From Patescibacteria group bacterium (GTDB taxonomy: Bacteria > Patescibacteriota > Gracilibacteria > Peribacterales > Peribacteraceae), in assembly GCA_018818235.1 (NCBI GenBank), contig JAHISE010000085.1:1-26598 (forward strand): 26,598 nt of DNA. The letters run 5' to 3'. Positions 15,273 through 22,305 of the stretch are shown piece after piece. The position numbers were made by a program, and so were the translations under genes. A model generated the notes under the pieces. That model saw nothing but the letters and a program-made list of their open reading frames with translations. It did no database searches and was not told the origin of the DNA. Numbering within the stretch: the stretch's first letter is position 1; each line of letters opens with the position of its first letter.

Positions 15273-17636
15273 TCAAGTTGCTGACAATAGCGGCGTATCC
15301 TGCTTATACCACTCAACTGCACTCCAGATGATACTTTCCACAAGTTCTCCGTAACCATATCCTGCGAGCTTTGCCGCAGAAGTGAAGAAATCAGTAGGTT
15401 CTATACCGGGATTTGGATTTATCTCCAGTACGAATGGATTGCCATTTTTGTCTATGCGCATTTCTATTTCCGCAAAATCCCTGCAACTGAATATGGAAAA
15501 CATATCCAGTGCAATTTCACTAACCAGCTTATTAAGCTTTTGGGGAATCTTAGCTGGCTTTTCCACACGAATTGTTTTGAGTACATCCTGATATTTATCC
15601 GTCATAAGTTCTGATGTGTAAATATGCCAATGCCCTTTGGGCATTTTATCGAACACAGATCGTATAAGTGGAAGAACCTCGGCTTCATCCCCGTTCCCAA
15701 TCACACAAGCATCTATTTCATCTCCCTCTATATATTCCTCGATAAGAGCCGGTTGCCTCATGTCCTGTACAATTGTTTTAAGACGACTCTTAAGTTCACG
15801 CTCATTTGTTACTACAGAGCATGTTGCTATACCATAAAAATCATCTGCACGAGCAGGCTTAACCATAAGCGGGAATTGCAAATTCGGATTGATCTCCTCT
15901 CCGATTTCTTCGATAAAATCCCAATTCGGAGTGGGAATATCATGATAGTCCAGCATTTTCTTAACATTGATTTTATCCAGTGTTGCTGAGATTGTTGCCG
16001 AACTGGAACCGCAAAATGGCAACTGTAGCATTTCCAGTAATGCCGCAATGTGTGCGCTCAACATAGGCGAGTTCGGATCAGTTTCACACAGATTCAAAAC
16101 AAAATGAAAGTTTGCATCCTGTATTTTGCGAATGGGAAGAGGCATCTGGCTCACATCAATTAGTTCCGTCTTGTATCCGTATTCATCCAAAATTTGACGG
16201 ACGCTTTCACCTGCAGGTGAATTAGAAAGGATTCCAATGCGCATACTGCGCATATCGGAGAGATTCGCTGAACGCAATTTAGCTAGACGCGATGCTTCCA
16301 TAATCTGACTACGAACAATAGATGCGGTATCCAGAACATGTTCGCGGCTGGTTTTGCCAAGTGTGGAATCCCTCCGAAACTTTGTCACATTTATATCAAT
16401 GTTACGCATTATTCGTTCCAGAAGTGTTTCCGCTTGCTGATATGTCTTGCCACGTACCACAACCCATCCGGCGTGATCAAACCCTTCGGGTGGAACCAAT
16501 ACGGCATCGCCTACGTCCTTTGTAAGTTCCAGATGAACCAAATCCTTATTTTTAAGTTGTTGCTTCTCCTTCTGAATACTGCTTACAATGCCGGAATGCT
16601 TTGGAATAAAATATCTGCAAATAATTCGATCCTTAGGTGGACATGGCTTTGTGTCTACATGCATACCAAAAGCAATCTTTAATCCCATTTCCACCATATC
16701 TACTCCCCACACATGTTTCACGTTATGGTAAATATCATCTCCTCCCATACGGGAACCGACTTCAACAATCTTTGGCCCATCAGGTGTCACTTTTATCTCG
16801 ATATGAGCAAGACTGTCACGCACGCCCAAGGCAATGATTGCCGATTCTGCAAGTTTACCTATTTGCTGTGCAGTAATATCGTCTATACGGGCAGGAGCTA
16901 TGTCCCCGTATTCAACAAAGTATGGTAATTCTATCGGCTGCTTTTCGTTGATACCAATAACATGCGGTATGCCGTATTGCGCATAGCATTCCACACTCAC
17001 TTCCAAACCATCCATATATTCCTCGAACAGGAAAAGTCCATTGTTATATTTGAATATCGGATTAAATTGTTCATTACAGTTCGCCAGCAGATAGCGCAAG
17101 GTCACTTTAGCTTCCTTCTCGTTATTTACATATACCACAAACTCACTGTCGGATCCCCATGCCGGTTTCATTACTGCCGGAAAACCGACATTTTCAATTG
17201 CCTGACGCAGGGTTTTAGGCGATTTAATAAGAGCAAAACGCGGATTGCCGAGTCCGGTTTTCGCCAATCGGTTGCGCATTTCAAACTTGTTGCGCGTAAT
17301 AAGCGACGTTTCGTAACTGTTTCCCGGTAATTTAAGATCTTCGCATATACGCCCAAGCAACGGCACATCATCCTCCCAGAAAGTAATGGCGCCATCAGGC
17401 ATATATTCAGGATTCTGCTTACAAAAACGATTCAACTTGCTGCAGGCCTCATCATGATTGTATGTATCGGCTTCTATGTACGCATCGATATGCTGCTTGC
17501 TATAGTTAGGAGTTGCATTAAGAAGTATAACTTTTGCGCCCAGCTTCTTGGCTTTTTCTATCGTGAAGTACTTCTTTTTTCCTCCTGTGTTTATAAAAAG
17601 CACTGTCTTCCCGGTGATTTTTTCTGAGCTGCGCAT
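15273..17636 (-). CDS. Two-module ATP-grasp peptide ligase (L-amino acid ligase + Ddl-like)
   Basis: A 787-residue fusion. Module 1 (about 10-420) resembles L-amino acid ligases: FPAVMKPAWGSDSE (152-165), LFEEYMDGLEVSVE (203-216), KIVEVGSRMGGDD (289-301) and a C-terminal HAGWVVVRGKTYQQAE domain typical of LAL enzymes. Module 2 (about 465-787) resembles D-Ala-D-Ala ligase: FPLMVKPARADDFYG, LIEEYIEGDEIDACV and VLEINPNPGIEPTD (736-749). Both have ATP-grasp metal ligands, so both may be active, allowing two successive amide bonds in one protein. No N-terminal signal or other domain is seen. Known stand-alone LALs are about 470 residues and Ddl about 310, so the fusion accounts for the length. It is the first gene of the minus-strand biosynthetic set. 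Confidence 0.88.
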   Translation of the reverse strand: MRSSEKITGKTVLFINTGGKKKYFTIEKAKKLGAKVILLNATPNYSKQHIDAYIEADTYNHDEACSKLNRFCKQNPEYMPDGAITFWEDDVPLLGRICEDLKLPGNSYETSLITRNKFEMRNRLAKTGLGNPRFALIKSPKTLRQAIENVGFPAVMKPAWGSDSEFVVYVNNEKEAKVTLRYLLANCNEQFNPIFKYNNGLFLFEEYMDGLEVSVECYAQYGIPHVIGINEKQPIELPYFVEYGDIAPARIDDITAQQIGKLAESAIIALGVRDSLAHIEIKVTPDGPKIVEVGSRMGGDDIYHNVKHVWGVDMVEMGLKIAFGMHVDTKPCPPKDRIICRYFIPKHSGIVSSIQKEKQQLKNKDLVHLELTKDVGDAVLVPPEGFDHAGWVVVRGKTYQQAETLLERIMRNIDINVTKFRRDSTLGKTSREHVLDTASIVRSQIMEASRLAKLRSANLSDMRSMRIGILSNSPAGESVRQILDEYGYKTELIDVSQMPLPIRKIQDANFHFVLNLCETDPNSPMLSAHIAALLEMLQLPFCGSSSATISATLDKINVKKMLDYHDIPTPNWDFIEEIGEEINPNLQFPLMVKPARADDFYGIATCSVVTNERELKSRLKTIVQDMRQPALIEEYIEGDEIDACVIGNGDEAEVLPLIRSVFDKMPKGHWHIYTSELMTDKYQDVLKTIRVEKPAKIPQKLNKLVSEIALDMFSIFSCRDFAEIEMRIDKNGNPFVLEINPNPGIEPTDFFTSAAKLAGYGYGELVESIIWSAVEWYKQDTPLLSAT

Positions 17637-17784
17637 TTTGTACAGAGCATACTTTCGTCGTAGTTGTTCTTGTATGCAAGTCTTTTTTTGATTGAACGAG
17701 CAATAAAGATGCTTATAAATCTTTACCTTTCCTCTGCAATAACCTGCGGTCGAACAACCCTAATAAAAATAGCTTATTTATGTA
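17637..17784. other. Divergent intergenic region
   Basis: Lies between the divergent starts of the double ATP-grasp gene (17636) and the leader of the radical SAM gene. It is AT-rich. A weak TATGCT lies about 9 nt upstream of the minus-strand ATG, without a convincing -35. No gene is seen. Confidence 0.45.
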
Positions 17785-17813
17785 TTGACATATGAAATTC
17801 TGACGTGTACCGT
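17785..17813 (+). promoter_or_regulatory. Predicted promoter of structured leader
   Basis: A perfect TTGACA (17785-17790) with, 17 nt on, TACCGT (17808-17813; 3 of 6 matches). The -35 is strong and the -10 weak, so a second factor or a different -10 may be involved. Transcription would start near 17820, just before the leader hairpin. Confidence 0.4.
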
Positions 17814-17834
17814 TGTACTGGTGCATTATTACAT

Positions 17835-17898
17835 ACGTTATCAACGGCTCTCCTGGTGGAGCATACAACCCAAACCGCTGTACAGCTGGCGATAACGT
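17835..17898 (+). ncRNA. Structured leader RNA of unknown class
   Basis: ACGTTATC (17835-17842) and GATAACGT (17891-17898) form a perfect 8-bp closing stem around 48 nt. Inside are a GCTC/GAGC hairpin (17847-17850 with 17859-17862) and the palindrome GCTGTACAGC (17877-17886), so a multi-branched fold is possible. An intrinsic terminator follows at 17915 and the radical SAM gene at 17968. I could not match it to any riboswitch or ncRNA family I know. It may be a riboswitch or attenuator aptamer, or a small RNA that ends at the terminator. Confidence 0.55.
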
Positions 17899-17914
17899 TT
17901 AATTAAATTTATTC

Positions 17915-17950
17915 GACTCTCCCCTGTATGGCGAGAGTCTTTTTATTTTG
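17915..17950 (+). terminator. Intrinsic terminator between leader and radical SAM gene
   Basis: GACTCTC (17915-17921) pairs perfectly with GAGAGTC (17933-17939) across an 11-nt loop, followed by TTTTTATTTTG (17940-17950). The ATG of the radical SAM gene is only 17 nt further, with no -10 box at leaderless spacing, so expression of that gene would require readthrough. Confidence 0.8.
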
Positions 17951-17967
17951 TTTCAAATTATATTATT

Positions 17968-19143
17968 ATGGAAAAAAGTTTTTATACACCACCGGGATTC
18001 AGAGAAAAAAACGATAGTGATAATCAGTGTTTTGGAATAGAGGTAGTACCTGGCAGACGATGTACACTTAATTGTGAAGCTTGCTACAAAACACGTCAGA
18101 AAGTTGGAAGTTTGTGTGGAATTGGACAAGCGCTTAATATAAGAATGGAAAACGGAGATATTCCTCTTGAGGATTTTAATGATTATGTAGATCAAGCTGC
18201 AAAGGAAGGATTCCAGGAAGTAGCAATACTTGGTGGAGAACCAACAATGCACAGAAATATCGAAGAGATGGTTCGATCAACAAGAGAATTTGATTTGATA
18301 CCTATTCTGGTTACAAATGGTCAAATAATGAATGATTCCTTAATTAAAGCCCTATCTGATTCGGGGACTGTTGTCGTAACTCATGCAGTAATTCCAGGCA
18401 GATCTGATGTTATGAATAGATTCGCAGGTAGGCCAGATTATGCAGGCAATCTATTCCGTGCAATTAATAAATTGCAATATACAAAGGGTATACAGTTGGT
18501 ACTAGAAATGCCTTTGACTGGATCTTTGTACAATCATGCCTTCGATTTCTTCACATATTGCAGAAAGAACAACATAACCCCTTTTATTGAGATTAGCAGA
18601 AGAAATGACAGTGGAGAGGCAACAACATGCGTTACTCCTGAACAGGTTAAGGAGCTTTTTGAAAGATTCCGTGAATATGATCTGGAGCATCATCCGGAGT
18701 TGGCTTCCGAGGTAATATTCCCTCCCGCATATGGGAACCCATGCACAATGTCTGTAACCGGAATTCATGTCAAAAATTTCGATAATGGAGATTATGGTGG
18801 AGTTTATTCCTGTTGTGCTCAGGGAATCCGTCACGGAGATCTAAAGGAGCAACCGCTATCGGAAATAATGAAAAGCTCCACTCTTACAGTCTTTCGCGAT
18901 CAGGACAAATACATTGTTGGTCCCTGTAAAGATTGCGATATCTATGACACGTGCAAGGGCGGATGCAGAGGACAAGCATACCTAAAGTTTGGTTGTCCAA
19001 GAGCAAGTAATCCCTCATGTCATCGTACTTCTAAACAAAAACGCAATGATCCGGCCGTTATGGCACCCGAAAGTTGCGAAGGATGTCCTTTGGAAGACTG
19101 TGATCAATGTAATCTTACCCAAATAGAACTCGATGCTGCTTAA
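17968..19143 (+). CDS. Radical SAM protein with SPASM-like domain
   Basis: A 391-residue radical SAM enzyme. The [4Fe-4S]/SAM motif is C32-TLN-C36-EA-C39 (CxxxCxxC), with GGEPT (89-93) contacting SAM. The C-terminal part has CCAQGIRHGD, GPCKDCDIYDTCKGGCRG (about 317-334) typical of SPASM/twitch auxiliary-cluster regions, and a further Cys-rich tail (SCEGCPLEDCDQC). Such proteins modify peptides or small molecules or mature enzymes. No obvious precursor peptide lies next to it. It overlaps the DUF169 gene by 11 nt, so the two are co-translated. Regulation by the upstream leader/terminator is likely. Confidence 0.88.
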   Translation: MEKSFYTPPGFREKNDSDNQCFGIEVVPGRRCTLNCEACYKTRQKVGSLCGIGQALNIRMENGDIPLEDFNDYVDQAAKEGFQEVAILGGEPTMHRNIEEMVRSTREFDLIPILVTNGQIMNDSLIKALSDSGTVVVTHAVIPGRSDVMNRFAGRPDYAGNLFRAINKLQYTKGIQLVLEMPLTGSLYNHAFDFFTYCRKNNITPFIEISRRNDSGEATTCVTPEQVKELFERFREYDLEHHPELASEVIFPPAYGNPCTMSVTGIHVKNFDNGDYGGVYSCCAQGIRHGDLKEQPLSEIMKSSTLTVFRDQDKYIVGPCKDCDIYDTCKGGCRGQAYLKFGCPRASNPSCHRTSKQKRNDPAVMAPESCEGCPLEDCDQCNLTQIELDAA

Positions 19144-19789
19144 TCTCACCAACTATCGGCCGGTCTCTGTTCATTTTTGTAACGAACTACCATCAGGAAG
19201 TATAATCACAGAAGATGAAATAAGTGTGTGCTTAGCAAAGAGTGCAAAGAACGGTCAGGATTTGGCAATTAACTGTCGGCGGGGACGATTCTCCGCCGGC
19301 AGTTACTTTGCGGAAAAAGAAGATATTCCCATCGAAGATATCCTTGATGTTTATGTTAAAAAAGAACGAGTATTTAAGGATAATAAATCTACATATGAAT
19401 TCCTGTATAAAGTAGGACGCAATCCGATTGATTGTACACATATTACTTTTTCTTCAGGAATTAAATCAGATGCGGATGTTGTGTTATTGATTGCAAATGC
19501 TTCGCAGGCTGGCAGATTATTGGGGTTATCGGGATATATTGGCAAATTCATTGTAGATATTATTCCCGCTGCACCTACTTGTGCCGCCATATTTCGTCCT
19601 TTAATAGAACCTAACCGCATACATCTTAACCTAATTGATTATTATGATCGGGAGCATCAGGCAAAAGGTAAGTTCAAAGAAGACGAAATGCTGATAAGTA
19701 TGAAACCAAAGATATTTGAGGATCTGAAAAAAGCATATTCTAAGTCTCCTCACGGCAAATTTATACCAAGAAATTTACCGATTTATTAA
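19133..19789 (+). CDS. DUF169 family protein
   Basis: A 218-residue protein. DADVVLLIANASQAGRLLG (about 113-131), the central APTCAAIF, and the terminal KFKEDEMLISMKP resemble the pattern of DUF169, a family without an established activity that often sits near redox or radical SAM genes. Cysteines in HFCNEL, SVCLAK, INCRRG, DCTHI and PTCAAI could bind a metal or cofactor. The start overlaps the radical SAM stop by 11 nt, which strongly suggests a functional pair. The assignment is from pattern memory and is moderate. Confidence 0.68.
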   Translation: MLLNLTNYRPVSVHFCNELPSGSIITEDEISVCLAKSAKNGQDLAINCRRGRFSAGSYFAEKEDIPIEDILDVYVKKERVFKDNKSTYEFLYKVGRNPIDCTHITFSSGIKSDADVVLLIANASQAGRLLGLSGYIGKFIVDIIPAAPTCAAIFRPLIEPNRIHLNLIDYYDREHQAKGKFKEDEMLISMKPKIFEDLKKAYSKSPHGKFIPRNLPIY

Positions 19790-19805
19790 TTTGTTCTCCT
19801 TATCT

Positions 19806-20297
19806 CTACCAACCAACCCCACCAATTTCCTGATTTGCATGATGTGAATGTTTCGAACTTTCCAACTGCCTTCTTACATTTCTTGGATCAGGATCTGCAT
19901 GTGTTACATAAACGAAAATTTGATTTTTTTCATCGACTCTAACTCTATCGCATTTTGGAGCATTGCCATCGCGAGCAATAACTTCGAATATCTGCTCACG
20001 AATCGCTTCACTAACACCGCGGGATATTAAATCATATTCAAGAGCCTCTATTGTAGTATAGTTTTGAGTTTGAAATGGCTCATCTATCCCTTCAATTGCA
20101 GATACGCAACGAGCTCTGATTTCGGCAACCGTAACCCTGTAAAAATTAGTTTCCGGTGGAAAAGCGCCTTCGGGCAGAACTCCGCCATAAGAAACACCAA
20201 CAAGCATCATACGCCTATTTGGTCCTTCTATTGCAACCGGTTCATATGATTCTGACCGATCTCCTACTAAGCCTGCGTTGTTAATTGCAGTTGCCAT
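19806..20297 (-). CDS. Hypothetical protein, 163 aa
   Basis: I do not recognise a family. It has an open frame with sensible codon use, a compact alpha/beta-like middle (RRMMLVGVSYGGVLPEG, YRVTVAEIRARCVSAIEG, NQIFVYVTHAD) and a polar, His-rich tail ending in NQEIGGVGW. No signal peptide or membrane segment is seen. It is convergent with the DUF169 gene, 16 nt apart. A TGTAAT box ends 13 nt upstream of ATG 20297, in keeping with short leaders elsewhere. The Gly-rich tail recalls peptide substrates, but the length and the folded-looking body argue for an ordinary protein. Confidence 0.6.
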   Translation of the reverse strand: MATAINNAGLVGDRSESYEPVAIEGPNRRMMLVGVSYGGVLPEGAFPPETNFYRVTVAEIRARCVSAIEGIDEPFQTQNYTTIEALEYDLISRGVSEAIREQIFEVIARDGNAPKCDRVRVDEKNQIFVYVTHADPDPRNVRRQLESSKHSHHANQEIGGVGW

Positions 20298-20379
20298 GTA
20301 CCGCTACAGCATTACATATAAAATCACTAAAATCAAGTATTTTTTTAAGCTATTTTTCTTATTATTGGACGAACTTCGC

Positions 20380-20422
20380 AGGTCGTGGTTCGGCAAGCTC
20401 ACCAGAGACAAGACCTGCTCTA
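20380..20422. repeat. Short inverted-repeat element, copy 1
   Basis: Starts AGGTCGTGGTTCG (20380-20392) and ends ACAAGACCTGCTCTA (20408-20422); AGGTC and GACCT are complementary. The same two end sequences, with AGGTC/GACCT changed to CACGTC/GACGTG, recur at 20529-20653. The paired ends change together, so the pairing is kept. Confidence 0.55.
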
Positions 20423-20528
20423 ATACAAAAACACCAATATCGAGAAACGAGCTAGAAAGAGCAACTAAAGTGAAGGAAATCTACAAGCCATTTTTGTTAT
20501 ACACATCTTATCTATTAATTGAACCTCT

Positions 20529-20653
20529 CACGTCGTGGTTCGACTCATTAGATTAACTCAGGGTCTATCATAGATAATTCTGATAATTGTAATTTGGATC
20601 GTACTAAGTACAGTCGAAGTAAGACTAACTCACCAAAAACAAGACGTGCTCTA
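20529..20653. repeat. Short inverted-repeat element, copy 2 (with longer interior)
   Basis: Starts CACGTCGTGGTTCG (20529-20542) and ends ACAAGACGTGCTCTA (20639-20653); CACGTC pairs with GACGTG (20643-20648). It shares end motifs with copy 1 but has about 80 nt more in between. Confidence 0.5.
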
Positions 20654-20767
20654 GCTTTGCATGCATAAACCAGAGCACCTCTTCGAGGTGCGAAGGCTTG
20701 TATTTAATAATTGATTATTCTTAATAAAAGTTTTTTTGGAATCCACTGTCCAAAATCCGAAGTCCGA

Positions 20768-21052
20768 TCAATTCTTCCCCAATTTCTTCAAAAAATACTT
20801 AAACCCTCCCCCTCCATACTTAAGCATTCTTGACCCTCTGGTTATCTTACTGATGCTGATTTTAAGATCTTTCGAAATTTTTCTTTGCGGTTCGCCACTA
20901 TCAAGCTTTTGAACAAGTTGCCAACGCTCGGCAACAGAAGCCAGCTCCTGTGGAGTTAGAATATCCTTAAGCAACTTCTCTGCCTCACGCTCTGTCTCTA
21001 CAGAAGCAAAGAGTTTGTAAAGGTCACTAAGATGTGATGTTGGAATAGCCAT
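20768..21052 (-). CDS. YerC/YecD family TrpR-related repressor
   Basis: A 94-residue helix-turn-helix protein of the TrpR/YerC family: LTPQELASVAERWQLVQKL (about 33-51) and a recognition region QRKISKDLKISISKITRGSR (about 56-75), followed by the YGGGGFKYFLKK tail that is diagnostic of YerC/YecD. It is predicted to bind DNA as a dimer; its target and effector are unknown, though the family is linked to amino acid metabolism. TATACT ends 9 nt before ATG 21052, so its mRNA is probably leaderless. Codirectional with the small membrane protein gene upstream, but with its own promoter. Confidence 0.92.
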   Translation of the reverse strand: MAIPTSHLSDLYKLFASVETEREAEKLLKDILTPQELASVAERWQLVQKLDSGEPQRKISKDLKISISKITRGSRMLKYGGGGFKYFLKKLGKN

Positions 21053-21061
21053 GGAAGCACA

Positions 21062-21067
21062 AGTATA
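21062..21067 (-). promoter_or_regulatory. -10 box (TATACT) of the YerC-like gene
   Basis: TATACT on the minus strand lies 9 nt before ATG 21052. No good -35 at 16-18 nt. Confidence 0.5.
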
Positions 21068-21098
21068 TCACAATGAATTCATATTACCCAATCACCAA

Positions 21099-21479
21099 TC
21101 ACCCCTTCCCCAACAACAACATAGCTACCGTAGCAATAAGAAGGAAAACGAGAATGCCAAATCCGGCGATAAGTGCTCCCCTCTCTACCTTGCTCATTTC
21201 GGAAAACTTTTTCTTCTTCTTCCAGCTATCTTTATGTGCATAGCTTACTGCCAGGAAAATTAGTCCAACTGTCATAGTTGTGTAATTCTCAGCCGCAACA
21301 CCACTGAAAATGAAAATGATTCCAATATAAGAAATAGCCCTGTAATCGGGTTTGTGTATTTCCCCACGCTTCCTTGCCTTGATATAATTAACGATTGCAA
21401 CTACCGCAAGTAATACAACCAGAACAGCAATTACTCCGGAAAGGTCAAGCCATTGAATGTTTTGTAGATTTTCTAACAT
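21099..21479 (-). CDS. Small membrane protein, 126 aa
   Basis: About four predicted transmembrane helices: LSGVIAVLVVLLAVVAIVNY (14-33), AISYIGIIFIFSGVA, TMTVGLIFLAVSYA and ALIAGFGILVFLLIATVAML near the C-terminus, separated by short charged loops (KARKRGEIHK; KDSWKKKKKFSEMSK). No family recognised. TATAAT (21499-21494) ends 14 nt upstream of the ATG, again leaving a very short leader. Confidence 0.75.
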   Translation of the reverse strand: MLENLQNIQWLDLSGVIAVLVVLLAVVAIVNYIKARKRGEIHKPDYRAISYIGIIFIFSGVAAENYTTMTVGLIFLAVSYAHKDSWKKKKKFSEMSKVERGALIAGFGILVFLLIATVAMLLLGKG

Positions 21480-21493
21480 GAGGAAATGATAGG

Positions 21494-21499
21494 ATTATA
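21494..21499 (-). promoter_or_regulatory. TATAAT -10 box of membrane protein gene
   Basis: Consensus TATAAT on the minus strand, 14 nt from ATG 21479; expected 5' leader about 7-8 nt. It is divergent from the GATAAT at 21528 that serves the NYN gene. Confidence 0.55.
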
Positions 21500-21527
21500 A
21501 ATGACGGAATATATATAACGGGAATAT

Positions 21528-21533
21528 GATAAT
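21528..21533 (+). promoter_or_regulatory. GATAAT -10 box upstream of AUA-start NYN gene
   Basis: GATAAT ends exactly 8 nt before an in-frame ATA at 21542, the same spacing as between TATAAT and ATG at 10184 and 22959. Confidence 0.5.
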
Positions 21534-21541
21534 ATATCTTC

Positions 21542-22069
21542 ATAAAAAGAGAATCAAACATTGCATTTGTTGACGGACAAAACTTGCATCTTGGCACACA
21601 AGAAAATAATTGGAACATCGATTTTAGAAAATTCAGAACATACCTACAAGATAAATACCATATTACCGAAGCTTATTATTTTCTGGGATACGTGTCCGAT
21701 GAGCAACAAGATTTATATAGCAATCTACAAAAAGCCGGATATATTGTTTCGTTTAGAGAGCATAGTTCTAATCTTATCGGCAAAAAGAAGGGTAATGTAG
21801 ATACCGATATTGTATTTGAAGTTATGAGGATACTAATTGAAAGAGATGACTTTGATAAAATTCTACTTGTATCTGGAGATGGAGATTATAAGAAGATGGT
21901 AGATTATTTAATTAAGCAAAATAGATTTAAAAAGATTCTTTTCCCAAACAATAAGTTCGCCTCTTCTTTATATAAGCAAATCAGTTGGCGATACTTCGAT
22001 CATTTAGACAATAAAAATCTACAACACAAAATTGGATATATAAAAAGAAAAGGTAGCCTTAGGCACTAA
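21542..22069 (+). CDS. NYN domain (DUF88/LabA-like) nuclease, apparent AUA start
   Basis: A PIN-like NYN protein. IAFVDGQNLHLG with the first metal-binding Asp, DEQQDLYSNLQKAGY, KGNVDTDIVFEVM and LLVSGDGDYKKMVDYL form the conserved acidic set of this family, common in Patescibacteria; the expected activity is RNA cleavage. The first standard start codon in the open frame, TTG 21584, would remove VDGQN and kill the active site. Upstream in frame there is no ATG or GTG before a TAA; only ATC, ATA (21542) and ATT (21560) could serve. ATA 21542 is 8 nt after a GATAAT box, matching other leaderless genes here, so I propose it as the start (175 aa). AUU 21560 is the alternative. Confidence 0.82.
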   Translation: MKRESNIAFVDGQNLHLGTQENNWNIDFRKFRTYLQDKYHITEAYYFLGYVSDEQQDLYSNLQKAGYIVSFREHSSNLIGKKKGNVDTDIVFEVMRILIERDDFDKILLVSGDGDYKKMVDYLIKQNRFKKILFPNNKFASSLYKQISWRYFDHLDNKNLQHKIGYIKRKGSLRH

Positions 22070-22138
22070 CACCGTTCGGGTCCCTTTTCGTCTTAATACA
22101 AGTATATTATACATATTTTGCAACTCTACATGCAAGTA

Positions 22139-22146
22139 CTTTTAGT
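22139..22146. repeat. Target-site duplication, left
   Basis: CTTTTAGT, identical to 22306-22313, directly outside the terminal inverted repeat of the MITE. Confidence 0.7.
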
Positions 22147-22305
22147 GTAACTGCTCACTGACCCTGCAAAAGATTACCTGATTTGCAGGGCTAAAGCCCA
22201 TTCAAGAGCATCGGTAACCCCGACCTTAAGGTCGGGGTTACCGAACGCAAACAACCGGCTTTAGCCGTTTTATTGATAATACCTACAAAGCCAGTGAGCA
22301 GTTAC
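22147..22305. mobile_element. 159-bp MITE with 14-bp perfect terminal inverted repeats
   Basis: Ends are GTAACTGCTCACTG (22147-22160) and CAGTGAGCAGTTAC (22292-22305), exact inverted repeats, flanked by the 8-bp direct repeat CTTTTAGT. Inside are CCCTGCAAA/TTTGCAGGG (22162-22170 with 22182-22190), GGCTAAAGCC/GGCTTTAGCC (22189-22198 with 22257-22266) and a 34-bp perfect palindrome at 22211-22244. There is no room for a transposase, so it is non-autonomous. The 8-bp duplication is direct evidence of insertion into an intergenic site. The transposase family that moves it is not identified. Confidence 0.85.

Larger units (their letters stand above)
20298..20767. other. Intergenic region with short repeats
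   Basis: No gene is convincing here. It contains two related inverted-repeat elements (20380-20422 and 20529-20653) and a 7-bp perfect hairpin, GCACCTC (20675-20681) with GAGGTGC (20685-20691), without a U-tract. The rest is AT-rich. Confidence 0.6.

Noticed and set aside
17843..17890. T-box or known riboswitch in the leader of the radical SAM gene
   Set aside because: No AGGGUGGNACCGCG T-box sequence is present, and the layout does not fit purine, SAM, THF, c-di-GMP, fluoride or guanidine aptamers as I know them. Left as unassigned.
19806..20297. RiPP precursor for the radical SAM enzyme
   Set aside because: 163 residues with a folded-looking body, opposite strand, and no Cys/Thr/Lys-rich core; kept only as a weak possibility in the findings.
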